From contig NZ_CP095071.1 of NCBI RefSeq assembly GCF_022919575.1, forward strand, positions 1,550,001 to 1,614,000: a stretch of DNA of 64,000 nt. The letters run 5' to 3'. Under the pieces are notes generated by a model, which worked only from the letters and a program-made list of their open reading frames with translations, was not told where the DNA came from and made no database searches. The translations under genes and the position numbers were made by a program. Of the stretch, positions 7,822-16,697 are shown piece after piece (position 1 is the stretch's first letter; the number at the start of each line of letters is the position of its first letter). The DNA comes from Gracilibacillus salinarum (lineage in GTDB: Bacteria; Bacillota; Bacilli; Bacillales; Amphibacillaceae).

Positions 7822-8601
7822 TTACATAGATACTGTTTCTTCCGCTTCCTTTAAATATTTCTTCATATATTTTTTTACTAATGTTGCTGATTTTACTTTC
7901 AAAGGTAATTGTTCCGAAATCTGGACCTGGTATTGACCTTGCTGGATCGCACTTTTAAGTTGTTCGCTCGTTTCGCATTCGGCAGAAAAGTGGTTGAGGA
8001 TACTGCCATATTGTAAGAACTGATGGGTATCACTGCCTCCTACAATTGGCAGTGCAATTTCATCAGCTAATTGCTGTAATTCCTGCTTACATGCCTCCAC
8101 GCCTTTTGCATACAAATCCTTCCCGTTTAAATCGAGCGCGTCCAATCGTTGTAACTGGGAGCGTGACACATTTCGAGCTAGCGGTGTGCTGTCACGGTAA
8201 GGGTGTCCGCCAATTTTCAGCAACTCATACTGATCAGCAAGATCCATCAATTGATCAAAAGCGATGAATTGATCTTTTTTCAAATTGCCTGTTAAATCCT
8301 CACGAACTGCGATAACATTTGCTCGGCTCCCTATCAGTAGAATATGCCCCGTTTCAGAGACATCCACTTCGACTCCAGGAAACAATTTTAAATCATCCAC
8401 ATCATAATAACCATTTATATACGTATAATTAGCATCCAAAAAATCATATATATCCATGAAACGACTCGTATTAAAATGTTCGGTTAAAGCTAATGCCGTT
8501 AAACCATTCTGTTTGGCTTCTGCCATCATTTCACGAAAATAATCCGGCATAAATGTTGATTTTTTTGAAATCTTAACATGACTGTGAAAATCGATAATCA
8601 T
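7822..8601 (-). CDS. PHP-domain phosphoesterase
   Basis: Metal-dependent phosphoesterase of the PHP superfamily, 259 residues, cytoplasmic. Motifs are DFHSHVKIS at the start (HxH metal motif), TALALTEHFN, LFPGVEVD, GGHPYRD and GGSDTHQFLQYG near residue 190, which together make the trinuclear metal site. It is the last gene of the ECF transporter operon, 14 nt after the T component. It may hydrolyse a phosphorylated form of the imported solute, but the substrate is unknown. Histidinol phosphatase is an alternative label for the fold, although no histidine genes are near. Confidence 0.85.
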   Translation of the reverse strand: MIIDFHSHVKISKKSTFMPDYFREMMAEAKQNGLTALALTEHFNTSRFMDIYDFLDANYTYINGYYDVDDLKLFPGVEVDVSETGHILLIGSRANVIAVREDLTGNLKKDQFIAFDQLMDLADQYELLKIGGHPYRDSTPLARNVSRSQLQRLDALDLNGKDLYAKGVEACKQELQQLADEIALPIVGGSDTHQFLQYGSILNHFSAECETSEQLKSAIQQGQYQVQISEQLPLKVKSATLVKKYMKKYLKEAEETVSM

Positions 8602-8615
8602 CTGTAAACACCTTC

Positions 8616-9425
8616 CTATAGTAAAATAAATAATGCGAAAACATACACACTTGATCCGAATAAAAAGAAATAATCATTTCTTTTCATCTTCAGTGCAGCC
8701 AGCTTCAATTTGCGAACTTCGGGATGATTAAAGCCATACATGCTGCCTTTTGTTTCTAATGCTTCCACCGTTGTCCTAGCCCGTTTAGCCGTCGATAATA
8801 ACAACGGATAAAAGGAAAACATCGCGATTTTAACAAAATAGCTAATCGAATTAATATAGAAGAAACCACGTTTTTCCGGAGCTTTTCCACGCAGACGAAA
8901 CGATTGAAACACGTGGTGATATTCCTCAAGTAACGTAGGGAGCATTCGGTATCCGTATGCGATACTGAATGAAACCTGACCAGGCACTTTAATTTTCAGC
9001 AAACCATCACTCAATTTATCTGGATTCATCGAACAAAATACCGTGATGCTAGCCAAAGAAATCGTCGATAACTTAAGCGTCAGCACTAGCAATGGTAGAA
9101 TCGTTGATAAATCCCCGCCAAAAAAGAAAGAAACAATTAAAAGATAACCACCCTGGCCCAATAAACCTAAACACAAAATAAAAATGATCAGCGGGCTGAT
9201 CTTCGCCATATACGTGGTGATGATCATAAACGCACACATGCCGATCAGCACCTTCACATCATGGAGAAACCAAGGGACAATGCCGAAGAAGAGATACCAG
9301 ATAAACAAGGTTCTGGGATCTAATCTCGCCAGGAAAGTATGATCATTACCATATGCCGTGTTTAATAACTCTATTTTCATTTGTTCAACCGATAATTTAT
9401 CAGCAAATTTACGCGTATATTCCAT
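8616..9425 (-). CDS. ECF transporter transmembrane component (EcfT/CbiQ family)
   Basis: Membrane coupling subunit of an energy-coupling-factor vitamin or micronutrient importer, 269 residues. It begins with a soluble N-terminus, then LDPRTLFIWYLFFGIVPWF, the typical EcfT start. Four to five further membrane segments follow. The cytoplasmic helices carry SFRLRGKAP and KRARTTVEALETKG, the two Ala-Arg-Gly type coupling motifs that contact the ATPases. The ATG at 9425 is chosen because AGAGAGGAAG lies just upstream; the in-frame ATG at 9458 is less likely. It overlaps the end of the ATPase gene by 17 nt, indicating translational coupling. Confidence 0.9.
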   Translation of the reverse strand: MEYTRKFADKLSVEQMKIELLNTAYGNDHTFLARLDPRTLFIWYLFFGIVPWFLHDVKVLIGMCAFMIITTYMAKISPLIIFILCLGLLGQGGYLLIVSFFFGGDLSTILPLLVLTLKLSTISLASITVFCSMNPDKLSDGLLKIKVPGQVSFSIAYGYRMLPTLLEEYHHVFQSFRLRGKAPEKRGFFYINSISYFVKIAMFSFYPLLLSTAKRARTTVEALETKGSMYGFNHPEVRKLKLAALKMKRNDYFFLFGSSVYVFALFILL

Positions 9426-11106
9426 TGCTAACTTCCTCTCTCTGATAGCGATTGACAAATTCCTCTACGGTATAGGCCGGCTGTTGCCAACCAAGCTGCT
9501 GAGATAACGAAAAAATTTGTGGTGCTTCAAGACCTGCTTTTTCTAACAGTCGAAAATTCTCAAATACAGACGCCCGGTCCCCATCATGGATAATCCTGCC
9601 ATTGTGCATGACAATGATTCGATTAGCAAACTCACAAGCTAATTGCATATCGTGTGTTGCAATCACAACAGCCTTCAACTGGGATTTTAATTCGTCCAGC
9701 AATCTGGTAATATGCTTTCTCGTCGCGATATCCAGATTCGCAGTCGGTTCATCCAGCAGCATGATCTCCGGATGCATACCGACACCAATCGCCAGGGATG
9801 CACGACGTTGCTGTCCACCGCTTAACAAACGACTGTCCCGCTCTCTTAGCTCTGTCAATTCAAATTGCTCGAGCAGCGATTGTACGTAATCTTGATAGCC
9901 CTTGATTTTTCGTGATTTCATATAGAACGCTACATCTTTTTCGACACAATCATCGATAAACATTTGCTCAGGATTCTGATGAATATAAGTGATCTTCTCT
10001 GCCAAAAATTCAGGCGGCAATGATCTCGTATTTTCACCATCAATCATGACTTGACCATCAGCTGGCTTGACGAGACCGGTCATCAAGCGCATTAATGATG
10101 ATTTCCCTGCGCCGTTGTTACCGACTAATGCAATATAATCTCCTTCATGAATCGTACAATTAACATCGTGAAGCACTTGTCTTTTTTCCCGTGTAATCGT
10201 CTTATAGGCAAAAGACACATGATCATATGTGACAATTGTTTTTTTCCTCGGTACATCAGCTGGTACCGATTCGATTGCAAGCTCCTGACCAGTGAAGCAG
10301 CTGTCACATCCATCTAACGTAACCGGCAATGTGTCTTGCATTCCTGTCAGGTTAGCTGCTTGTGTTACTTGTGGCGGATAGATTTGATGCTTCAATAATG
10401 TCTCTACCTGGTTCAAAGCCTCTTCTACCGGCAAGTCGAAATGGACCGTCCCTTTCTCCAGAAGCACAACTTTTTTTGCATAGGACGCAACAAATTCGGT
10501 ATGGTGCTCAATCACAATAATCGTTTTGCCATGAACCTGATTCAGTTCTGCTAAAATATCATATATGTCTTTTGCATGACGGGGATCCAGCTGTGCTACC
10601 GGTTCATCAATGATGATGATATCCGGATTTAAGGACAAGATACTAGCTAATGCGAGCAAGTGCTTTTGACCGCCACTTAGCTGCCAGATAAATGAATCCT
10701 GCAAATCAGTTAACCCTACAATATCGAGAGCATGCAAAGCACGCTCACGATAATCTGCAAGTCCATAGTGCAGAGGAGCAAAGCAGGCATCCTCCAACAC
10801 TCGTGGACTGACAATCTGATTTTCAAAATCCTGATAGACATAGCCGACATGACGGGAAAGATCAGCGACTTTATAATCTGTTGTTTTTAAGCCATCCACT
10901 AACACTTCACCGGAAAAGTCTCCAACATAATAATGAGGAATCAAACCGTTCAACAATTTACACATGGTCGATTTCCCACTGCCATTGCCTCCTAATACCG
11001 CTACAAAATCCCCTTCTTCTATTGTCAGATTTACGTTATGTAATACCGGCTCCTCTGCACCCGGATATTGAAACGTAACATCCTTTATTTCTATTTGATG
11101 TGTCAT
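9409..11106 (-). CDS. Fused double ECF transporter ATPase (EcfA1-EcfA2)
   Basis: One chain of 565 residues with two ABC ATPase domains. Domain 1 (about 1-240) has Walker A GGNGSGKST, signature LSGGQKHLLALA and Walker B IIIIDEPVAQLD. Domain 2 (about 290-520) has GNNGAGKSS, LSGGQQRRASLA and IMLLDEPTANLD. Both have the switch His (VIEHH and IATHD). In many Firmicutes these are two proteins; here they are joined by a linker at about 245-290. The start overlaps the S-component stop by 4 nt and the end overlaps the T-component start by 17 nt, so S, A and T are made together. It powers import by the membrane module. Confidence 0.93.
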   Translation of the reverse strand: MTHQIEIKDVTFQYPGAEEPVLHNVNLTIEEGDFVAVLGGNGSGKSTMCKLLNGLIPHYYVGDFSGEVLVDGLKTTDYKVADLSRHVGYVYQDFENQIVSPRVLEDACFAPLHYGLADYRERALHALDIVGLTDLQDSFIWQLSGGQKHLLALASILSLNPDIIIIDEPVAQLDPRHAKDIYDILAELNQVHGKTIIVIEHHTEFVASYAKKVVLLEKGTVHFDLPVEEALNQVETLLKHQIYPPQVTQAANLTGMQDTLPVTLDGCDSCFTGQELAIESVPADVPRKKTIVTYDHVSFAYKTITREKRQVLHDVNCTIHEGDYIALVGNNGAGKSSLMRLMTGLVKPADGQVMIDGENTRSLPPEFLAEKITYIHQNPEQMFIDDCVEKDVAFYMKSRKIKGYQDYVQSLLEQFELTELRERDSRLLSGGQQRRASLAIGVGMHPEIMLLDEPTANLDIATRKHITRLLDELKSQLKAVVIATHDMQLACEFANRIIVMHNGRIIHDGDRASVFENFRLLEKAGLEAPQIFSLSQQLGWQQPAYTVEEFVNRYQREEVSNGIYA

Positions 11107-11981
11107 GATGGGATCTTTTCCTCCTGTTGATCTGATACGTTAGATTTTTTCTTTAACATAATGCTAATGGTGATGACCGCAACAAGGAGAGCAGCACCAA
11201 GGCTTATCCAAATGAAACCTTCACCGTACATTTCCAGAAAATCTGCTTCCCACTCCACATTGAAACCTGCCTCTGATAAGTATTCAAAAAGGAATGCAGC
11301 ACACGCTAAAATAATTCCAGTTGCAACAAGGCGCGGTCCCATTACTTCTTTCAATGGATAACGATCATGACGATCTCTCGGTTTCATTCCTAATAATGGC
11401 TCGATTTTTCCGTATAAACGAGGGACTAAATATAATGTTGGCAGCAGGGCGAACAGGATCCCTGAAAATAACACATCATTTAAGAAAGAAACCCCTTCAA
11501 TCACGACAACACTTTCCGCTAGTCCTGGTACGGCTTCTAATTCTTCTACCCCGACCCATACTTTCATAATATCAACGGTACAACTGATCGCCTGATGAAT
11601 AACGACACCGAGCATCGCCGCTGTTCCAACCTGCTTGAGATTTTTCGGATCACGGACAAATGTCCCCGCCACATACATGGCTAAGGAAAAGGCGATAAAT
11701 TTCTCTAACTCACCAAACCCGCCGAATTGTCCGAGCATCAATTCTCCGAAAATTATTTCACCAAGCGATGCTCCAATTGCAGCATAAAGAGGATGAAACA
11801 GAATACATAAGGTCAAAGGGATAAATGCAAAATACTCAATGGAAAACTCAATTGGCCCAAGATTTGCACTAGGCACCAGTTCTGTAATCATGTTCGATAA
11901 ACCATACAACGACATCGACAAAATAAATACCATCATTTTCTGGGACTGTGTTAGTGTGTAACGCTTGTTTAATGTAGCCAT
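11103..11981 (-). CDS. ECF transporter substrate-binding (S) component, substrate unknown
   Basis: Integral membrane protein of 292 residues with about seven hydrophobic segments. Examples are MVFILSMSLYGLSNMI, FAFIPLTLCILFHPLYAAIG, FIAFSLAMYVAGTF and FLNDVLFSGILFALLPTLYL. The segment SIEYFAFIPLTL followed by GASLGEIIFGE resembles the substrate-facing part of S components, though the protein is longer than the usual 180-200 residues. Start 11981 is set by AAAGGAGG 8 nt upstream; the upstream in-frame ATG at 12044 has none. First gene of the S-A-T-PHP operon, divergent from an RpiR regulator. I cannot assign the ligand; the RpiR neighbour hints at a phosphosugar-related compound. Confidence 0.8.
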   Translation of the reverse strand: MATLNKRYTLTQSQKMMVFILSMSLYGLSNMITELVPSANLGPIEFSIEYFAFIPLTLCILFHPLYAAIGASLGEIIFGELMLGQFGGFGELEKFIAFSLAMYVAGTFVRDPKNLKQVGTAAMLGVVIHQAISCTVDIMKVWVGVEELEAVPGLAESVVVIEGVSFLNDVLFSGILFALLPTLYLVPRLYGKIEPLLGMKPRDRHDRYPLKEVMGPRLVATGIILACAAFLFEYLSEAGFNVEWEADFLEMYGEGFIWISLGAALLVAVITISIMLKKKSNVSDQQEEKIPS

Positions 11982-12125
11982 TGATCTTACCTCCTTTATT
12001 TGGTTACTTTCATTGTAGACTTGTATTATTAACCTACTATTCAAAAAAAGTTAAGGGAATGTAAATTTGTTAACTTTTATTATCATTGTGTAAATTTTTT
12101 ATCATTAAGCTCTGACAGACTTGAT

Positions 12126-12163
12126 TGTTTGCTACAATGATTGCAGCTAATTGGTTGCAAACA
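12126..12163. promoter_or_regulatory. Inverted-repeat operator candidate for the RpiR regulator
   Basis: TGTTTGC (12126-12132) and GCAAACA (12157-12163) form a spaced inverted repeat just upstream of the RpiR start. It overlaps a TACAAT -10-like hexamer at 12133-12138. The position between divergent units suggests regulator binding; this is inference. Confidence 0.35.
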
Positions 12164-12193
12164 CTATTTACTAAGGATAAAGGAGCGGTTTGA

Positions 12194-13024
12194 ATGGTAC
12201 CGTTACAAGTCGATAAAGCCGATTTAACGCAAAATCAAATCAAAATTGCTAATTACATCTCCAAGCACCTGCAACAAGTATTACTTTCGACAGAGAAAGA
12301 AATTGCATCAGAAATTGGTATCAGCATTGCCTCTGTCTCTCGTTTCTGGCCGGTTATTGGTTATCAGAATTTAAAAGCTTTTAAACAACAGATGAAAAAG
12401 GAATTAGAAGTATCCCCTGCCCGAAAAATAAGAGGAATTTCGTCCACTCCTGTCCAGCAAAAGACGTACTTGACGATGGAAAAAAGCATTTCCTTGTTGC
12501 AGGAGACATTCGACAACCTGCAGCCAGATAAATTCCAGCAAGCAATCGACAGCTTGTTTCGCGCGAAGAAAGTGTATGTACTTGCCACCGGTCCGTCGAA
12601 AGGTTTAGGCGAATTATTCGTCTACCGCATTAAGCGATTTGGAATCTCCATTCACCTGATTGAACATCATGGTAATGAAATACTAGAGGACTTGCTCCAT
12701 TTGACCAATCAAGATGTCGTTGTATTATTCGCCTTCGGAAGATTATTGCCTGAGGAAAAGATTGTCCTCGAATACCAACGGGAGATCCACTATCAGACAA
12801 TCATGATCACAGACCAATTAATTGCCGACTTTACCTCGCTTGCCACCATTACTTTGTTTGCCAGCAGAGGGGATACGAACGAGTTTCATTCGATGGTGGC
12901 ACCAACACTTCTAATAGAAAATATGATCCTCAGTCTCAGCATGAAAGAAAAAGAACAAAATATCGCGCGCCTGGAACATCTAAGCGCTTTACGAAAAAAA
13001 TACGAAAAAGATTTGCCTCGATAG
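12194..13024 (+). CDS. RpiR-family transcriptional regulator (HTH + SIS)
   Basis: 276 residues. Residues 8-75 are an RpiR helix-turn-helix (DLTQNQIKIANYI, IASEIGISIASVSRFW, where the family usually has SxATVxRF). Residues 115-245 are a SIS phosphosugar-binding domain (AKKVYVLATGPSKGLGELF, DVVVLFAFGR, HYQTIMITD). ATG follows AAAGGAG. It is divergent from the ECF-PHP operon across a 212-nt gap holding an inverted repeat, so it most likely controls that operon in response to a phosphorylated sugar or sugar-like compound. Confidence 0.88.
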   Translation: MVPLQVDKADLTQNQIKIANYISKHLQQVLLSTEKEIASEIGISIASVSRFWPVIGYQNLKAFKQQMKKELEVSPARKIRGISSTPVQQKTYLTMEKSISLLQETFDNLQPDKFQQAIDSLFRAKKVYVLATGPSKGLGELFVYRIKRFGISIHLIEHHGNEILEDLLHLTNQDVVVLFAFGRLLPEEKIVLEYQREIHYQTIMITDQLIADFTSLATITLFASRGDTNEFHSMVAPTLLIENMILSLSMKEKEQNIARLEHLSALRKKYEKDLPR

Positions 13025-13073
13025 GTAAACAGCCAAAAATATGCTATATTTAGGGGAAAAGGAGGTTGAACGG

Positions 13074-13760
13074 ATGACCCACATTCTTATCGTGGAAGAC
13101 GAAGAAAAGCTGGCACGTGTGCTGGAATTAGAGCTGGGCTATGAGAATTATCAAACGACTACTGCGCTTGACGGCCAGTCTGCTTTCCAACTGTTGCAAC
13201 AACATACTTATGATTTACTTTTGTTAGATATTATGCTTCCGGGAATGAGTGGACTGGAGATCTTACGAAGATACCGGAAAACGAACAGTACGACACCTAT
13301 TCTGTTATTAACGGCAAGAGGTGAAGTGCATGATAAAGTGTCTGGTCTTGACCTGGGCGCAAATGATTACATAACGAAACCTTTTCAAATTGAAGAATTA
13401 CTAGCAAGAATTCGCGCTCAATTACGACAATCCGTTCCAGATCAGACCGAAGAACATCTGCTGGGATTTGACGACTTATCGATCGACTTGCAGGCAAGAG
13501 ATGTGACGCGCAGTACAAAGCTAATCGAACTGACGCCACGCGAATACGATTTGTTGGTATTTTTATTAAAGCATCAAAATCAAGTATTAACGAGAGAACA
13601 ATTACTTGAGCACGTATGGGGGTTTGATTATGCAGGGGATACCAATGTTGTTGATGTGTATATCCGTTACCTTCGCAACAAAATCGACAAACCTTTTCAC
13701 AAAAATACCATTCAGACAATTCGTGGCGTAGGTTATACGATAAAGGATGCAAGATCATGA
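13074..13760 (+). CDS. OmpR-family response regulator
   Basis: 228 residues. The receiver domain (1-118) has the acidic pair VEDEEK, the phosphorylated Asp in LLLLDIMLPGMSG, Thr in LLTARGE and the switch Lys in DYITKPF. A winged-helix DNA-binding domain follows, with LTPREYDLLVFLLKH and VDVYIRYLRNKID and RGVGYTI at the end. The ATG at 13074 follows AAAAGGAGG; the in-frame ATG at 13041 is less likely. Its stop overlaps the kinase start (ATGA). The layout with a PepSY gene resembles B. subtilis ykoG-ykoH-ykoI. Confidence 0.92.
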   Translation: MTHILIVEDEEKLARVLELELGYENYQTTTALDGQSAFQLLQQHTYDLLLLDIMLPGMSGLEILRRYRKTNSTTPILLLTARGEVHDKVSGLDLGANDYITKPFQIEELLARIRAQLRQSVPDQTEEHLLGFDDLSIDLQARDVTRSTKLIELTPREYDLLVFLLKHQNQVLTREQLLEHVWGFDYAGDTNVVDVYIRYLRNKIDKPFHKNTIQTIRGVGYTIKDARS

Positions 13761-15109
13761 AACTACGTACAAAAATTCAAATCTTTTTAACCATGTTCCT
13801 CGTAATTGTGATTTTGATTATTAATAGTGCCGTCTATCTACTTTATGAGAACAGGGTTAGCGAAAATGAATTAAACCGAGTTCACAATGATGTGGAAAAT
13901 ATTATGGAAGCCATTGCTAGAAATAAGACAGCAAATATTGAAAACGATAGACTATTGCAAGCATTGCTTCCTGCTGACAGCATGATTCGGATCATTGATG
14001 AACAAGGTGAGATGATAGATGAGAAAGCTAAAGAAACGTCATTTCTTGATTGGCCTTCCCATTATACAAAAACGGAGGAACAACGTTTGGCGACTGGTGC
14101 AGATGGCGTTCCTTATGCACAAATTGCTGTTCCTCTGATTTGGACAGACGGCTCAATAGTGACGTTACAAGTCAGTGAAGCATTATACGCTATGGAGGAT
14201 GGCTTGTCCATTTTACGTATTGTCCTCTATTTATCTGCTGGCTTAATGCTAATCCCTGCACTTATTGCGGGCTATTATCTAGCCAGATTAGTGACAAAAC
14301 CGGTACAATCTCTTACAACTGAAATGAAGCAGAATCCTCATCATGGCAAATGGGAAAAGTTAACCCTCCATCAAAAAAACAACGATGAAATCAGCCAGAT
14401 GCAGCAAGCTTATAATGCCATGATTGAACGAATCAATGAAAATATCGAAAATCAAGACCGGTTTGTTTCCGATGCTTCTCATGAATTACGTACCCCCCTG
14501 TCCGTCATCACGAGCTACACTGAATTATTACAACGACGCGGAAAAGATAAACCAGAAATATTTGATGAGGCGACTGGTGCGATTTTGTCTGAAGCAGAAC
14601 GAATGAAACATCTGACTGAGCAAATGCTTCTTCTGGCAAAGAATCAGGGGCAGGAAAGCATCTACATGACACCCATCAATATAAGTGAAATGACACGGGA
14701 GGTTGTCCGTTCGCTATCAACGGCGTATCAGCGTGAAATGAAGTTTAGCCAGCATACTACGAATGATATTACGATCAGTGCAGATCGGCCCAAAATTCAA
14801 CAGGCCGTTTATATCGTGATGGATAATGCTTGTAAATACAGTGATGAGGAAGTTCTTGTTCTGCTTAAGGAGACAGATGACCATATATACCTTTCGATTA
14901 CAGATCAAGGAGAAGGATTAGCAGAAGAGGAGCAAAAGCAGATATTTGAACGATTTTATCGTGTTGATAAAGCAAGAAGCAGGCAAGCAGGCGGTACTGG
15001 ATTGGGGCTTGCGATTTGTCATCAGATCGTGCAATTACACGGTGGCAATATCAGGTTGGACAGTCAACCTGGCAATGGTTCAACCTTTACAATAGAGCTT
15101 CCTAAATAA
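13757..15109 (+). CDS. Sensor histidine kinase (partner of the OmpR regulator)
   Basis: Membrane kinase of 450 residues. A membrane helix at about 8-28, an extracellular sensor of about 120 residues (30-150), a second helix near 155-175, then HAMP. The phosphoacceptor motif is SDASHELRTPLSVI near residue 240. The ATPase region has NACKYS, ITDQGEGLAEEE, FYRVDKARSR and GGTGLGLAICHQIV, all intact. The gene overlaps the regulator by 4 nt. The extracellular stimulus is unknown; the linked PepSY protein suggests a cell envelope signal. Confidence 0.93.
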   Translation: MKLRTKIQIFLTMFLVIVILIINSAVYLLYENRVSENELNRVHNDVENIMEAIARNKTANIENDRLLQALLPADSMIRIIDEQGEMIDEKAKETSFLDWPSHYTKTEEQRLATGADGVPYAQIAVPLIWTDGSIVTLQVSEALYAMEDGLSILRIVLYLSAGLMLIPALIAGYYLARLVTKPVQSLTTEMKQNPHHGKWEKLTLHQKNNDEISQMQQAYNAMIERINENIENQDRFVSDASHELRTPLSVITSYTELLQRRGKDKPEIFDEATGAILSEAERMKHLTEQMLLLAKNQGQESIYMTPINISEMTREVVRSLSTAYQREMKFSQHTTNDITISADRPKIQQAVYIVMDNACKYSDEEVLVLLKETDDHIYLSITDQGEGLAEEEQKQIFERFYRVDKARSRQAGGTGLGLAICHQIVQLHGGNIRLDSQPGNGSTFTIELPK

Positions 15110-15126
15110 GAAAACACTATTCATTT

Positions 15127-15186
15127 TCTCATCAAATTCTCATTTTCCTCTCACGTTGAACTCATCGTGATTGGATAGACTATAAC
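15127..15186 (+). promoter_or_regulatory. Three TCTCA direct repeats upstream of a promoter (OmpR-type box)
   Basis: TCTCA occurs at 15127-15131, 15138-15142 and 15149-15153, an exact 11-bp period. That places the sites on one face of the helix, as for OmpR/PhoB-family regulators. TTGAAC (15156-15161) and TATAAC (15181-15186, 19-nt gap) follow and could be the -35 and -10 of the PepSY gene. The adjacent response regulator is the obvious candidate to bind here. Confidence 0.6.
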
Positions 15187-15211
15187 TAACAAAGAAAAGG
15201 AGAGATGAGTT

Positions 15212-15856
15212 ATGAAAAACAAAACATTTTATTTTATTCTTACAGGTTTAGTTGTAGTCGGTACTGTCCTTGGTATTCTTCAATTCACATCCAATCAGGC
15301 AAGCGCTTATTTGTCAGAGGATGAAGCGAAAGAAAAAGCAACCAGCCAGTTCTCTGGCACAATCAAAGAAATTGAGTTAGAAGAAGAGAATAACCGAAAA
15401 GTATATGAAATTGATATAGAAGGAACGGATCGTCACTACGATTTAACCATTGATGCTGAAACGGGAGAAATTCTGGAATTAGATCAAAAAATGGTAAACA
15501 ATCAATCAACAGCTGACAATGCTCAATCACAGGATGACGCAGCTGATGATACGGATGAAAACAACTCGAATACCCAATCATCTGATGATTCAAAAGGTGA
15601 TAGAACAAGCAATCAATCCTCCGATGACACTGCTCAGTCTACCAACCAGCAAACGTTAATATCTAGCGACGAAGCAAGAACGATTGCATTAGAGGAATAT
15701 GATGGTGAGATTATTGAATTTGAATTGGATGAAGACGACGGGCAAACCTATTACGAAATTGAAATCCGTACTACTGATAATGAAAAAGTAGAGCTGGAAA
15801 TTGACGGTTATACCGGCGATATAATTTCCATCTCACGTAAAGATAATGATGATTAA
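15212..15856 (+). CDS. Membrane-anchored or secreted protein with two PepSY domains
   Basis: 214 residues. The N-terminus MKNKTFYFILTGLVVVGTVL is a signal or anchor helix. PepSY domain 1 (about 34-93) reads SEDEAKEKATSQFSGTIKEI ... DIEGTDRHYDLTIDAETGEI, and domain 2 (about 150-210) reads SSDEARTIALEEYDGEIIEF ... VELEIDGYTGDIISI. They are joined by a Ser/Asp/Gln-rich linker of about 55 residues. PepSY domains are extracytoplasmic and in some proteins inhibit proteases. The protein is strongly acidic, which suits an outside location in a salt-adapted organism. It follows the kinase by 102 nt with its own probable regulator-controlled promoter, like B. subtilis ykoI/ykoJ. Confidence 0.85.
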   Translation: MKNKTFYFILTGLVVVGTVLGILQFTSNQASAYLSEDEAKEKATSQFSGTIKEIELEEENNRKVYEIDIEGTDRHYDLTIDAETGEILELDQKMVNNQSTADNAQSQDDAADDTDENNSNTQSSDDSKGDRTSNQSSDDTAQSTNQQTLISSDEARTIALEEYDGEIIEFELDEDDGQTYYEIEIRTTDNEKVELEIDGYTGDIISISRKDNDD

Positions 15857-15892
15857 GAAAAACCTAAGCTAATTGACAAAATAATTATACAA

Positions 15893-16475
15893 CTACCTAT
15901 AATATGGATTATGTAAACAAAGGCTGTATTGCAAAAAGGTCATTTTGATATCGTTTATCTGCTTAGCAAAGCTCCGGAAATAGGTTCCGCGTCCTGTGGG
16001 CACGGCTTCAGCTAGGCTACTACTTGAATTACATCTGTGCTGCCTTGTGCCGAGGAAGCTCACTTCGAAGCAATGCTTGCAGACACAGGCACAAATGAAG
16101 TGGATCTTCAGCTCGCGCTGAGGCATGAGGAGTCTCCGCCTATTTCCTACGCTTATGGGAAGTGCTACAAACTATGGAACAGCTAAAAGCAGTAGTTCTA
16201 AGCATTATGTTATTCATACAATTGCTATTACACAGCGGTCAATATGCTATCTCTTACAACAGTTGTAGCGTAACAATTCTAGCGTAGGCCAACCACGTAG
16301 ACTCCCGCGGGACAGGCAGGCGCTGGAGATCCACTTTGTGAAGTGCCCTTCTTCACAAAGTTAGCTTCAGCCGTGCCCCGCAGGACGCGAAGTGGTTGGA
16401 CGGAGCGATATCCCATCAAATGAGATATTTCAAAATGACTACTAAGCTGTTAGTTGACATAATCCATATTTAGGA
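15893..16475. repeat. Dispersed TIR element, copy 3 (about 583 bp)
   Basis: Left end CTATAATATGGATTATGTAAA; right end GACATAATCCATATTTAGGAA. The interior holds GCTTAGCAAAGCTCCGGAAA, GCACGGCTTCAGCTAGGCTA, and the CTTTGTGAAG hairpin near 16330-16360. It lies between the convergent PepSY and ctaB genes. Confidence 0.85.
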
Positions 16476-16540
16476 ATTCAACTTCATGTCTAATATGATT
16501 ACTGCTGTGACTGCACTTTTATATTTTCTTGATTGATAAG

Positions 16541-16573
16541 AAAAACCGGAGCTAATTACGCTCCGGTTTTTTT
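16541..16573. terminator. Bidirectional intrinsic terminator
   Basis: ACCGGAGC and GCTCCGGT form an 8-bp stem around TAATTAC, with A5 before and T7 after. It serves the convergent PepSY and ctaB units. Confidence 0.85.
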
Positions 16574-16688
16574 ATGGTCACTTTTTAGTGTTTTATGGCC
16601 ACTTTGAATACTTTTATGGCCACTCTTTGACGTTTTATGGCCACTTTCATTCACTTTATGGCCACTTTTAGCTGTTTTATGGCCACTT
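16568..16688. repeat. Tandem array of TTTTATGGCCACTTT, six units of about 21 bp
   Basis: Six copies of TTTTATGGCCACTTT (first one TTTTATGGTCACTTT) recur every 20-22 bp with variable 5-7 nt between them. The array begins in the T tract of the terminator and ends 10 nt before the ctaB stop codon. No coding potential. Function unknown; it could bind a protein or be a replication-slippage relic. Confidence 0.8.
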
Positions 16689-16697
16689 AAGCAAAAT

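Noticed and set aside
7356..7936. Frames across the 52-bp array
   Set aside because: Same reason; repetitive translation and overlap with the PHP gene end.
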